Source: Physella acuta (lineage: Eukaryota > Mollusca > Gastropoda > Physidae). From it: a stretch of 64,000 bases of DNA. Shown in pieces: positions 1-12,600 of this stretch. A model generated the notes under the pieces. It made no database searches and had not been told where the DNA came from. It saw nothing but the letters and a program-made list of their open reading frames with translations. Both the position numbers and the translations under genes were made by a program. The first letter of the stretch is position 1. Each line of letters opens with the position of its first letter. The stretch lies in NCBI RefSeq assembly GCF_028476545.1, contig NW_026732021.1, positions 682,001 to 746,000 of the forward strand. The letters are read 5' to 3'.

Positions 1-170
1 ACGTGCCCACGGCCGCTGCCCAGCAGGCTGCTAAAGACCTGATCGCCTGCGGTGTTCAGCTGGGCAAGTTCCGGTCTGACTACATCCTGAGGGGACACAG
101 GGACGTCGGGGCGACCGAGTGCCCGGGCAACGCTTTCTACCCAGTTATAAAAACCTGGCCACATTATTAA
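1..170 (+). CDS. Peptidoglycan recognition protein (PGRP), C-terminal part of last exon
   Basis: The window opens inside a coding exon. The frame beginning at base 3 reads 56 codons and stops with TAA at 168-170. The protein contains the segment GHRDVGATECPGN followed by AFYPVIKTWPHY, the classic C-terminus of the PGRP / type 2 amidase fold. The His of GHRD and the Cys eight residues later match the zinc ligands found in PGRPs that cleave the N-acetylmuramoyl-L-alanine bond of peptidoglycan, so this copy is probably catalytic rather than a pure sensor. The first zinc His and any signal peptide lie outside the window. A possible polyadenylation signal (ATTAAA) lies near 232. The family is secure; short versus long PGRP and the exact paralogue cannot be told. 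Confidence 0.9.
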   Translation, partial: VPTAAAQQAAKDLIACGVQLGKFRSDYILRGHRDVGATECPGNAFYPVIKTWPHY

Positions 171-264
171 TGTACACATTCGCGAAACTATAGGCCTCCA
201 CATATTAAGACTTTATCCATACGTGTGTTGAATTAAAGCTTTTGTTTAGTTCGCAGTTTTTGTG

Positions 265-357
265 TGTTTTTTTCCATGTTTGTGGCAAATCCTGTAATTC
301 AATTTTAACCCACTTTTAATGCAGCGTTCTCGTTCAAACTTTTCAGGTACATCATCT
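265..357. repeat. Dispersed repeat, copy 1 of 3
   Basis: The stretch reading roughly TTTGTGGCAAATCctgTAAT, then CAATTTT, then a GCAGCGTT/TTCGTTCAAA segment, recurs in diverged form at about 40770-40855 and 42400-42490. It is an old interspersed repeat of unknown class. It ends where the MITE at 359 begins. Confidence 0.5.
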
Positions 358-358
358 G

Positions 359-562
359 CAGAGTTTCTTCAAGGCATCTCTTCGGGGGGAGGGGGGGGGG
401 GGGCAAAGCCACCCCGAAAAATTTTGACCGCCCCCCGAACGAAATGAAATTTATATAATTTATATAGAAAATTTATACTTTTAACAGTGTCCGCCCCCCC
501 CCCCCCCGAAAATTTCAAGTGCCCCCCCCCCCCCCGGAGAAAAAAGTCTGGAAGAAACACTG
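359..562. mobile_element. hAT-like MITE, TIR CAGAGTTTCTTC
   Basis: The ends are inverted: CAGAGTTTCTTC at the left and GAAGAAACACTG at the right. The 8 bp flanks are ATCATCTG and ATCATCCG, a target duplication with one mismatch, as hAT transposons make. The interior carries long G and C runs and an AT-rich core, with no coding capacity. Related copies lie at 37267-37336 and 39236-39416. Confidence 0.75.
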
Positions 563-1240
563 ATCATCCGCGATGACAATGTTAGAAAGTAAAACCTTTT
601 TTAATGCACTATAATATATTTAAAAAATAAAAAAAAATAAAAACTTGCGTTCTAAAATAGAAGTTTAGTTTGCTCATAAAATCTGTTTTGTTTTATTTCT
701 TTTTAATTTTTTTCAGTGCATTTTAGCCTACAGATTTTAATCTGTAACTTTTTAAGTACATTTATTTTTTGCAGATTAAATTATTTAAAAAAATAACGTG
801 TCGCTGAAAACAGTTTTGAAGCTTTTTCTTTTGGCAAACGCAAAAGTTTTGCGTTTACACAATTAATTGAAAATAAATTAAATTTACAAAAAAAAAATTA
901 GACTGAGAAATAACATTTAGGCCCCTAGCCTATTTTTATCGAGTGTGTTAGTATTGTTTTGTTAGGCCTAAAAATAAGATTTTTATTTTTATATTGACCT
1001 CAAATCTGATTGGTTAAATCTGAGGCATTCGATAAATGTAAAAATGGAATACTTTGTTTGTGGTCGTAACTACGCTTAGCGAGTTATTGCCCATGAACGA
1101 TTGAGATCTAACAAGACAAGATACGTATGATGTAGATCTGAATCTAGAACTTAACAGAATAATATGAAAGAAAAACGTTATTTCAAGGCTAAATTAAGCC
1201 CAATATTTGGGATAATATAGTGAAATAAAGTAGTATTTGT

Positions 1241-2577
1241 ATGGCGTGGGGATTAGGAAATGTTGAACTTTTTAAAAAGAACAGTAAATTTGAAAGCTTT
1301 CTCAAAAGATGTTTGTCAGAGCAGGAGTTCGAAAGAATTCGTGGATATGAGTCGTGTGTTGTGGTATCCGAAAAAGAAAATAAAGCCTTTAGGTTCATTG
1401 TACTTAGTGATGAAAAAATTTATCTGACTGAGAACCCTCCGAAAACCATTGAAGAGGCAGTCCATCTTAAAGATATTGTATCTGTTGAACTGGTAAGAAA
1501 TAATTTATTAATTAATTATAATATTAATTATTAATAATTAAGCCTATTAATAGAATAATAGGCCTAATAATTATATTAATATTTAGGCTAGGCATAGTAA
1601 TTATTTAGTAATTATTAGACTAGTAAATTATCCTAACACTAGTAATTTAGGCCTATTAATTATTAATTATTTAGTAAGGTAATCTATCATTTTGGGTACG
1701 TAAAATCGCCTGCGGCTATTAATGTACGAAAATGTTACCTCATTGTCAAGGCTTTAATAGAAGTATATTTTGATATGTTTGTGTCAAATATAATAGATAA
1801 ATGAATAATAAACCTAAATCAATGGCTAAATAAGTAAATATATCAATATAGGCCAGAAATCAACTTTAAACAGCAGTGTCTGCGAGCAAGATTTGCTATA
1901 TAAACAGCAACCATTTGTAAAATAGAGTGGCTTCCCCCTGAATCTTGCGCTATAAGCTTATAAAAATAAAACGTAAACAAGATAGTAAATGAGCGTGGTT
2001 GCATCTGTTGGAAACATCACTAGTATTCATTTATTACTGAAAAGTTTTAATTCAATTGTTTAAAAACAGGTACATAAATGAAACAAGGAAACATTTTTGT
2101 ATTTTAAAAAACATAAATCCTCCTCAAAATGTGAAATAATTATTAAAATTTAAGGAGTCACCTGTTTTTCACATTACTAGTCGCGGACGATTTTACGTAC
2201 CCAAAACAATAGATTACCATTAGTAAATTATATAAATGATCATTCCAATTAAAATAACTAATAATTTGAGTTAAAACGTCCTTTTAGTTAAGAGCAAAAT
2301 TGACAAAACCTTACAGGGGTTTTGGGGGGGTGACACCATGACGTAAACCTGCTAACGGCATAGAAACCTTTACTACATCCAACTGTATTTATAACCGACT
2401 ATGTCACTATAGGCCTAGATGATCATCGTTAGTATTATCTGTGCACAGTTTAAAGCTATCGCAGGGTGGAGAGGGGTGAAACCAACTAAACGTTGCAAAA
2501 TTTGCCTGAAGAAAAAGGTTTTCTTGAGCATTGTCATAACTGACACGTCAATCCACATCTGTGGTGGAGAGGTATAC

Positions 2578-2615
<38 letters not shown>

Positions 2616-5600
2616 CCTATATAGATTTTTTTTTGCGGCGGGGGGTGTGACACAATTAGTTGCCGTCCCGGGTAACACCTGACCTAGCGATGCCACTGAG
2701 TGTAGGCCTATTTTGCTCCTAACTCTTGTTCTCAGCTGTAGTCCTTACTGAAATTACATTGAATGCTAACTCAGGTAAATTATATACCATACTTTATATC
2801 AGGCCTCTTGAAAAAACAGATATTGATAATACATATTGTATATCCACAATGACATAATTAATATTGATGTTACTTAACAGTATCTAATAATGCCATATTT
2901 CTGCTTCAGTATTGGTAAGCCTTTAACAGGAAAGAATCAAAATGTTTACTCATTCTGTAATATGAAAACAATTTAAAAAAAATATCAATAGTAAAATACT
3001 AAAATCTATGTCAAGTTATTTATACACTAACATCACAGATATTGTTGATACTTTAACACCCAGAATCAGTTTTGGAGTTGAATTATCTTTAGTAAATGAT
3101 ATCTCTTAGTCATACTTATCATTATCCTATTGATGCTGATCAGAACTTACTAATTGGCCAAACCCACAATTAAAGTGGACGTAGTCATGAAATGCCCTGT
3201 ATATTTCTAATATAAAGCTGCCCAGTCCTAAAAATATAACTATAAAGTGTTAGTGTAACTTGATTAGGAAGTACATTTTTTTATTAGCCTTGTTAAACAA
3301 ATTCTAAGTTTGAAATAAATTAGTTTACTATCTGACAACAAATGGTAAGCTCACTTGTACCCGTTTTTCTTTGTACAATATTACAAAAATGAATACATAT
3401 TTAGCAAACTCTTTATAAAAAAACTTAATTAAGTTATACAGTTTTTTCTTTACTTCACCTGTTTGTGCTAAGCCAAATGGTTTTGTTCAACTAATCAAAA
3501 TAGTATAGACTTGTAAGAACTTATTTAATATTTATGATAAACACTTGGATTGTTAACCAAAATATTTTACTAAATATTTAATTTGGCCTACTTTCTTCTT
3601 CAATTAGTTGACCAAGTAATTAATATATAATTAACAGTACAACAAAAATAAAACAAGCAGGCCTACAAAAACCTTTATAAAGCAATCCTGTAAATACACT
3701 CCAAATTTTTTTTAAAATCTCTGACTTAAGAATATTTCTAAATATATTCAAGTTACTAATTCACTATCAATTGAGATTAAAAATTCGTGCATTATCATCT
3801 TAGATGCACTCAGATATAAAATTGAAAGAAATTGTGGTTAGAAATGGGGCAAAAATGAGTTCAAAGATTGACCACTAAACAATGTACCATCATTGTTAAC
3901 CTAAAAAAGGTGTAAAATATCTTAAAATAAAAACTTTCAGTTAGTGAAAAGAAAAGTTTGGGATCATGCATTTATTTATAATTAATGTAAGGGGTCTTGG
4001 GATCATGCATATATTTATAGTTAATATAAGGGTTCTTGGGATCATGCAAATAATTATAATAATGTAAGTTGTCTCCAGGTAGTTTATCAATTTTTGTTGG
4101 CTGAATGTTATACAACGCTCCCTTTGATTTTCTCTGTTGTTTTTTAAAATGTAAAAATTGGGTTTACTATATTTGAGTTAATAAGTCCTTAGACTTGTTT
4201 ATAAATGTTTTCTTCTAATATTTAATAAGGCTTATCAATTAGTGTTTCTATTCAGGGTGTGATTTGTCTAAAAAAATTATGTGTTTTCTATATTTTATTA
4301 TATCTGTGTTTTTTGGTTGGGGTCCCATGAAGTTTCATGTAAAATGTGGAGTGGTGGTCAATGGCAATGTTGCGTTTCATTATATGATGTAGGTTTTGGC
4401 TAAAATGTCATACTTTATGTTATAAATTACATGTATGATCCCTAATGGAAGATTTTATTTAATCAACCAACATTATAATATTCTTCAGTGTCTACTAGCC
4501 ATAACCACATAATTAAATAAGTCATAGTGCCAGTAAGAAGGCTAAGCCTTATAATGTAATGATTACAGCTAGTTAATAAAATAAAATCTTTCTTAGTGAG
4601 CATGTCAGATTTGTAATCTGGCAAACTGCCAAACATTTTATCATATTCTCTGAGGAAAAAAAAAACTGACTGCGCATTGTGATATATAGCTGCTAATAGC
4701 ATTTTAAAAATATTATTGCATAACAATATGTTGATAATTTGTTTCATTTGTTAGTGATTTGTTTCATTTGTTTATAGGCTTAGCGTTAAGATAAATTGAA
4801 AATTGTTTTTATTATCATTACTAAAAATGTTTTGATTGAACAAAAATTAAATAATTGTTTGTCATCTTTATATGCAATTTTTGCTATATAAAATGTAGTC
4901 ATTAGACTTGGATCGATATCTTTAAAATATACACCAACAATGTAAATGACATTTAGATATTGGTACAGTATAGTACTGCTAAAGGACTTCCACTTATCTA
5001 GTTCTAGGTGGAGATCAATAATGATTAGAAAGTGCTATTGAACTGTTAGGTTGAGTTCTTTTCATATCAAGTTTAAACTCCAATAGCTGTGAGGTGATAA
5101 GAACGCTATTTAAGACCAGTCTATTGACTTTAGAAACTCCACATTTGTCATGGTTTGGTAGCCTATAGTGCTGTACTGGAGGGTGTACAATTATTCTTCT
5201 CACACTTTTAAAATGTAGCTCATTTTAAAAAAAGATTGCATTAGCTCTCTACATAATATCTTCTGGTTGTAAAATGTATTCTTTGATTAAACTTATTGAA
5301 CCATTCCCTGAAAGGTCTATCATGGGGCAGAATCAATTATAATGTCACTTAGTAGCTACATGTTTGAGAGACCAGTTTGATAAGCTTAAACAGGCCAGAT
5401 TCTATTTATAGTTGATACTTAAAATGTGAATGTTATCTAACTACTAACTACCTTGTATGTTTGAGTTTAATAATTATTACTATATTTATATTTTCAATAT
5501 GGTTGCCAGATTCTATTTATAGTTTATACTTAAAGTGAGAATGTTATCTTACTACCTTGTATGTTTGAGGTTAATAGTTATAACTATATTTTCAATATGG

Positions 5601-6569
5601 TTACCATAATCAAATTTTGAGGCCAGTCGAGCAAACTGGAAGAATGCCATTTCCTAGTCAAATTAATGGGAAAGGTGTTAAGTGTTAGTCAACTAGGTCT
5701 AGAGGGCTAGGTCCTGAGGAATAGTCAACTTGGTCTAGAGGGATAGCCTACTTGAAATAAAAGGTCTTAGATTTTCATTTGTTGTACAATACTGTATAGT
5801 TAAAAAAAAATTAAAAACTGTTAATTAAAATTAAAGCATTTTCCCCCCATAAAAGTTAATAAGTATAAATGCGATTTTTACATTTTTACATGTAAGAACA
5901 GCTCACATTCTTCACTATATTTTTCTCCTCATACAAATAACACAACAAAAATCTAGAAATCTGAAAATAATTTTTGTTACAGGTCAATGAATTCCCAGAA
6001 TTTCTAAGAGGAAATGAGAGGAACAATGCCCAGCACATTGCTATCACATACATGACATTTGTACCCAGGCGCAGGTCACTCCGCAACAAGTCCAAAGGTT
6101 CTCAGAGAGGATCAGTCGTGTCACTGAGTACTGATAGGTAGGTTTGTTGATAGGTTTAGTAGTTAGGTTTGTTGATAGGTTTAGTAGTTAGGTTTGTTGA
6201 TAGGTTTAGTAGTTAGGTTTGTTGACAAATATGTTTCTCATTTAGTACAGATAGGTTTGTTGATAAATTTGTTTCCCACTTAATAGATAGGTTTGTTAAC
6301 ATATTAGTTTGCCTACACATTTGTTAATGTTTTTTATTATTTTATCTATTAGTTTTGTATCTGCTAGCATTCAGATTCCCTGTCAAACTTATACATTTGT
6401 TAGTTTGACAGTTGCTAAAGTAAATTCTATTGAAATGTAACAACAGTTATGTGACCTACTTACATAGTGTACTTTAAAGTTAACTTGCAGTTATAAAACC
6501 ATTTTATTTTTAATGGTTAAAGGGAGCGAATAATCATGCTACAATAGGTCCATTTTTAATGAAAGGATT

Positions 6570-6615
<46 letters not shown>

Positions 6616-9600
6616 TAGCTTACCTTTTTAAAAAAACGTTAAAAATATATATCTTGGACAATTGTAATTGTTGACAAGGTTGTTTTTCTTAGAAAATTGA
6701 TTCATTCATTTTAAGGTAGCTTAAAACCAGACAAAGTTGTCATACAAGTTTATAGAATTTTTAATCAGTTGTAATAACCTGGCAAAAATATGTTATGAAA
6801 ATTAATTTCATGTTTTGTTTTATGTTTAAAACCCTCATTTATAGGTCTAATGCATCCACACCAATTGGTTATGACAACCCGCTAGACAGCAGTGCCCCAG
6901 AAGATCAAGGCTACCTGACCCAGAGTTCAGCCAGCCTGCCAACCAGCCTGCCAACCAGCAGGCCAACCAGCAGAGATAGCACTAAACCAAGCGCACTGCA
7001 GAACAAGAAGAAGAAGAAAACTCCAGGGTTAAATGACAGCCTCGACCATGAAAGTATCCTACGCTCACTCAAGGTAACCCATTGCTTTGAAGAGTCATAG
7101 CAGCTACAACTTTGTCAGTATTTTAAAGTAATTTTGTTTTTAAAAACATTCACAATTTTTATTTTGATCAGTTATTTTTGGAGTTGGTTTTAAAGTCATT
7201 TAGTTGTTCAACGAATCTTAGCCACAAATTATTTCATTTAGTTTTTAATTCTACTCAACAACACTAGCCTGATCTACTTTGTTTTTGTGTGATGACTGCC
7301 ACTATCCAACAACTTTTAACAGGAAGAGAAAGAGGAAGAGATGATGGAGACTATTGATGAACAGAACATGCCAACCAACAGATCAACTAACACAGAACAT
7401 TCCAGAACAAAACCTCCACCACAAGGGAGACAACAGACCAGGACAGATTCTATAAATAGTACAGCACAGACACCTTTGTATACCCAGCAGAAGAATGGTG
7501 TGTCTGACAAGCAAATACTGCTACACACACAGTCCCAGCAACACACACAGGACAAGAAAGTTAACAAAACGGCTTGCTGTTTTTTATTTGGGTGCTACAG
7601 AACACAGAAAAATCAGGTAATAGATTTTGTGTACACTTTTTCAGTATCAAATAAAAATATTTAAATGAAAAAAAATGTTTTAAAAACACTGAAAATATTG
7701 ATTTAGGTGGTCCCTGCCAGCAAAAGTGGCACCATCCCCGACAAACGCCAGTCTGTTGAACTCTCCAGCCAGATGTACAGTCAACAGAACACAAACTCTA
7801 ACAATCTGTATGGCAACAGTCTAGCCCAGCTGAGTGGATTTCCTACTGCTAGCAGGAGCTCTTCACTGATTGGTTCAAGATCTGGGACACCCATGCTGGA
7901 TACAGAGCGCAATATGTGAGTTTGTTTTCTCTGTCTTGTACACACCATGTACACATTATATTATGTGTGTTTGTTTTCTATGTCTTGTACACACAATGTA
8001 CACATTACAATATGTGAGTTTGTTTTCTATGTCTTGTACACACAATGTACACATTATAATATGTGAGTTTGTTTTCTCTGTCTTGTACACACAATGTACA
8101 CATTACAATATGTGAGTTTGTTTTCTCTGTCTTGTACACACAATGTACACATTACAATATGTGAGTTTGTTTTCTCTGTCTTGTACACACCATGTACACA
8201 TTACAATATGTGAGTTTGTTTTCTCTGTCTTGTACACACCATGTACACATTACAATATGTGAGTTTGTTTTCTCTATCTTGTACACACAATGTACACATT
8301 ACAATATGTGAGTTTGTTTTCTCTGTCTTGTACACGTTGCTCTATATGTTGTTACATTTTTCTCTGTTGTACAAATGTACACAATACTAAATGTGAATTC
8401 TAACTTAACATTTTTGCATTTCTTTGTATTTGTTAATATAAATTACAGATTAAAACTTTGCACTTGTTAAAATAAATAAGAATTAGATATTTCCCACTTG
8501 TTAAAATAAATAAGAATTAGATATTTCCCACTTGTTAAAATAAATAAGAATTAGATATTTCCCACTTGTTAAAATAAATAAGAATTTCGATATTTCATCT
8601 TGTTAAAATAAATAAGAATTAGATATTTCCCACTTGTTAAAATAAATAAGAATTAGATATTTCCCACTTGTTAAAATAAATAAGAATTAGATATTTCCCA
8701 CTTGTTAAAATAAATAAGAATTTGATATTTCATCTTGTTAAAATAAATAAGAATTAGATATTTCCCACTTGTTAAAATAAATAAGAATTAGATATTTCCC
8801 ACTTGTTAAAATAAATAAGAATTAGATATTTCCCACTTGTTAAAACAACTGTAACGTGACATCAACAGCAACCACTTAAACATGTCCACCAGTGACTTGG
8901 GCAGCTACATCTCCTTCAATGGCCTTAACACCCTGTCTGTTGATGGTCTACCTGTGCCGCGCAGGTGTGTCCTCAATGTCTACATCCTCAACCAGACCTC
9001 ACCTCTCCTCATCCTGCTGAAGAGTGCCTGGCACAACTACATCATAGTGAGTCTTGTTAACATTAAATCTTAGTGCAAGTTCGGAGCTTAAAGTGTCTGG
9101 CACAACTACATCATAGTGAGTCTTGTTAACATTAAATCTTAGCACAAGTTGGGAGCTTAAAAGTGCCTGGCACAACTACATCATAGTGAGTCTTGTTAAC
9201 ATTAAATCTTAGTGCAAGTTGGGAGCTTAAAGTGTCTGGCACAACTACATCATAGTGAGTCTTGTTAACATTAAATCTTAGCGCAAGTTGGGAGCTTAAA
9301 AGTGCCTGGCACAACTACATCATAGTGAGTCTTGTTAACATTAAATCTTAGTGCAAGTTGGGAGCTTAAAAGTGCCTGGCACAACTACATCATAGTGAGT
9401 CTTGTTAACATTAAATCTTAGTGCAAGTTGGGAGCTTAAAAGTGCCTGGCACAACTACATCATAGTGAGTCTTGTTAACATTAAATCTTAGTGCAAGTTG
9501 GGAGCTTAAAAGTGCCTGGCACAACTACATCATAGTGAGTCTTGTTAACATTAAATCTTAGTGCAAGTTGGGAGCTTAAAAGTGTCTGGCACAACTACAT

Positions 9601-12600
9601 CATAGTGAGTCTTGTTAACATTAAAACTTAGCGCAAGTTGGGAGCTTAAAAGCTGTTTTCTTGTGATAAGCTAAACTATATTTTCTCATTGAGAATCCAA
9701 ACCTTGCTTCACTGTTACAGAAATCCACCCTGGCCTTGGAACCAGAAACTCTAGAAATTTCTACCAATCCCAAAATCTTGTCAGCTAGTAACAGGTCAGT
9801 GACTGAGAATAGAATTATTTACTTTCTAACTAACCACAAAGTTATATTTTTGTTACATACACAACATAACACTTTTCTCTATAGAGATATTTGTAAACTG
9901 AATATTTTACTAAACCAATGTATAGATATAATAAACCTAATTTGCAGTGTTTCCTGCTGATGAGTACATTTTCTCCAGTCTCAACATTTACATTAGTTTT
10001 ATTAACCTTTAGCTGTACTAACACTATTCTCTTTTAAACATTACAGTGAATTAAGTTGGAGGTGAGATTATTTAATTTCAGAGAATATTAATAATGCTTT
10101 AAATAATTTTTTTCATCATTAGTCAAAGAGGCGAATTGTTTCTTTGTCTATCCAATTTTTTTATTCATAAAAGATTTTACCAATAACATGAAATTAAAAT
10201 GCTGAAATTTTTCTCAGCCTGTAATAGAATCTTATATTGTTTTTGAAAACACTTTACAGGGCACATGTAATTTAAAGAAAATAAATCAAAACATTTATGG
10301 CTCTGTTTTTGTTTGTTGAATAAAGTAAAAAATGCAAAAATGAGTAAAAACAAATTGATTTTTAAGAAGTTTAACTTTAAAATTGCCTCCGCTTTTTGCT
10401 CAGTATAAATTCAGATGTTTTAATTGCTATTCATAAAAACAGCCAGTGCTATTTATTTTCTCTAGTTTATTTAGATTTTATACTAAAATTTTTTTTTATA
10501 TTAATACATTACTTTTAGAGCTGGTTTTATCTTTCCATTCTGGCTTAATTTTTTTTTGTCTGCTGATGTTTTCTATACTCTCGTTAAAATTCTATTTCTA
10601 AATTTCCTTTAAATTTTTCCCTTGGCAGAAAGTTTAATAAAATAATTATTATGGTTTATGATTTATATTGTTTTCTAATTGTGTATTGTATATAAATATT
10701 TTTAGAGAAAAAGTTGAACACGAATACCTTCAGCTAAAGAGGCGTCTGCTGCAACCCAATCTTTCCATGGAAGATCAGTTTGTTTATATAGATCAGCTGT
10801 ACAATGCAACTAAGTCCAGCTTTATAATCAAAAAATTATTTTGGAAGGTAGATTTAAAATTTCTTTTGGGTTAATGGCAATACTTTGAAAAAGTTTTTGG
10901 TTGAAGTTTTTTTAACCATGAAAAGTGCGATTATTAAGTGTCCTGTTTTAAAATAAGTACAGTTTATTGAAAATCTATTTATGAAGTCATTTAATAAATT
11001 TTTTCTGTGATTTTCAGTCCAGGCTTATTAAAATGTGATTAAAATGTGCTATAAGAATGTGTTAAAGCACTGCTTAAAGTTTTTTTATCTATGCAGCACT
11101 CTGATTTGTTTGCTCTCCTTGTGACTGAGCTGAAGAAATATGTGCCTTGTTCAAAATCGTCACTCACTTCTGAGGAAGGAAAGATTCAAAGAGCGGATGA
11201 AATGGAGTAAGTTTTAGACAGCTTTTGCTTAAATGGTAGATGTTCTTTACTTGTGTCTAGAGAAACAGTGACATTGACAGGACATCGGACCACTACCTGT
11301 AAGGTGAAACAGTGACATTGACAGGACATTGGGCCACTACCTTTAAGGTGAAACAGTGACATTGACAGGACATAGGACCACTACCTGTAAGGTGAAACAG
11401 TGACATTGACAGGACATTGGGCCACTACCTTTAAGGTGAAACAGTGACATTGACAGGACATAGGACCACTACCTGTAAGGTGAAACAGTGACATTGACAC
11501 ACCTGGTTTGTATTGTACCACTACCTGTACAGAATACTTGACTCAGCCGCTGTGATTTGTTTATATTTCCAGGTTTTCTATCCTTGTGTTGTCAACTTTA
11601 AACCTGATGTTCAACTGCTGTGATGTGTTTATATTTCCAGGTTTTCTATCCTTGTGTTGTCAACTTTAAACCTGATGTTCAGAGAAACAGAAATTGTGCC
11701 ATCAAGGCTACACACGCTCAAGCTTGAAGGGTGAGCTCACTCTGTACTCAGCTCTTTTATTTGATTCATTGCCTGTTTCTCTCATTATTTCATTAGATTT
11801 TTCAAAGATATACACCTATTTACAATGTTGCAATGAAAATAAAAATATTTTGTTCAATTATGCATTAATGAAATTAATATTAGTATTATTTTTAAATAAA
11901 GCAGAGTTAAAAAAACACTAATGATTCTTAAAACTTTTGTTATTTTAATAAACTTTTGCTTATATTTATAATAAATATTTAAAGAAAATTAGAAATATTG
12001 TTTTTTTTCTGTAGTAATCAAGGGGAAGCAACCAGTGTGATTAAGGTTTACTTTATCTCCCTTTCTATTGTCCTTGTTTCTCTAGGGGCAAACACCTGTC
12101 TGACCTACTGAACATAGTGGTCAGCCAGCCAGACCTACCCTACCAGCCACTATCAAGGCACTGGTCCACACCAGCTGTTGGTGCCAAGGGGACAGATGTC
12201 AAAAGAAATGTTAATGAGGAGGTTGGTAGATGATGGTCATTAATTTATTATAACTTTGTTAATTAAAAAATGTTAATGAGGAGGTAGATGATTGTGGTTA
12301 ATTTATTATAACTTTGTTTATTAAGAAATGCTAATGAGGAGGTAGATGATTGGCATTAATTTATTATAACTTTGTTTATTAAGAAATGCTAATGAGGAGG
12401 TAGATAATTGGCATTAATTTATTATAACTTTGTTTATTACACTTATATAAATAAATAACATTTATGGTTCAGTGTTTTAATTTTACTGTAGATTTAAATA
12501 TTATTTTCTGATTTTTGAGTTAATTGCGTAGAGATTACCTCATAAGGTGGTTTGTTCTCTAATTGTGTTAGAGATCAAACTGTTGAACCTGGAATAGCTC

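Noticed and set aside
2415-2696. Open frames on both strands near the (AT)n tract in intron 1
   Set aside because: They run through the dinucleotide repeat (IYIYIY) and a mobile-element fragment.
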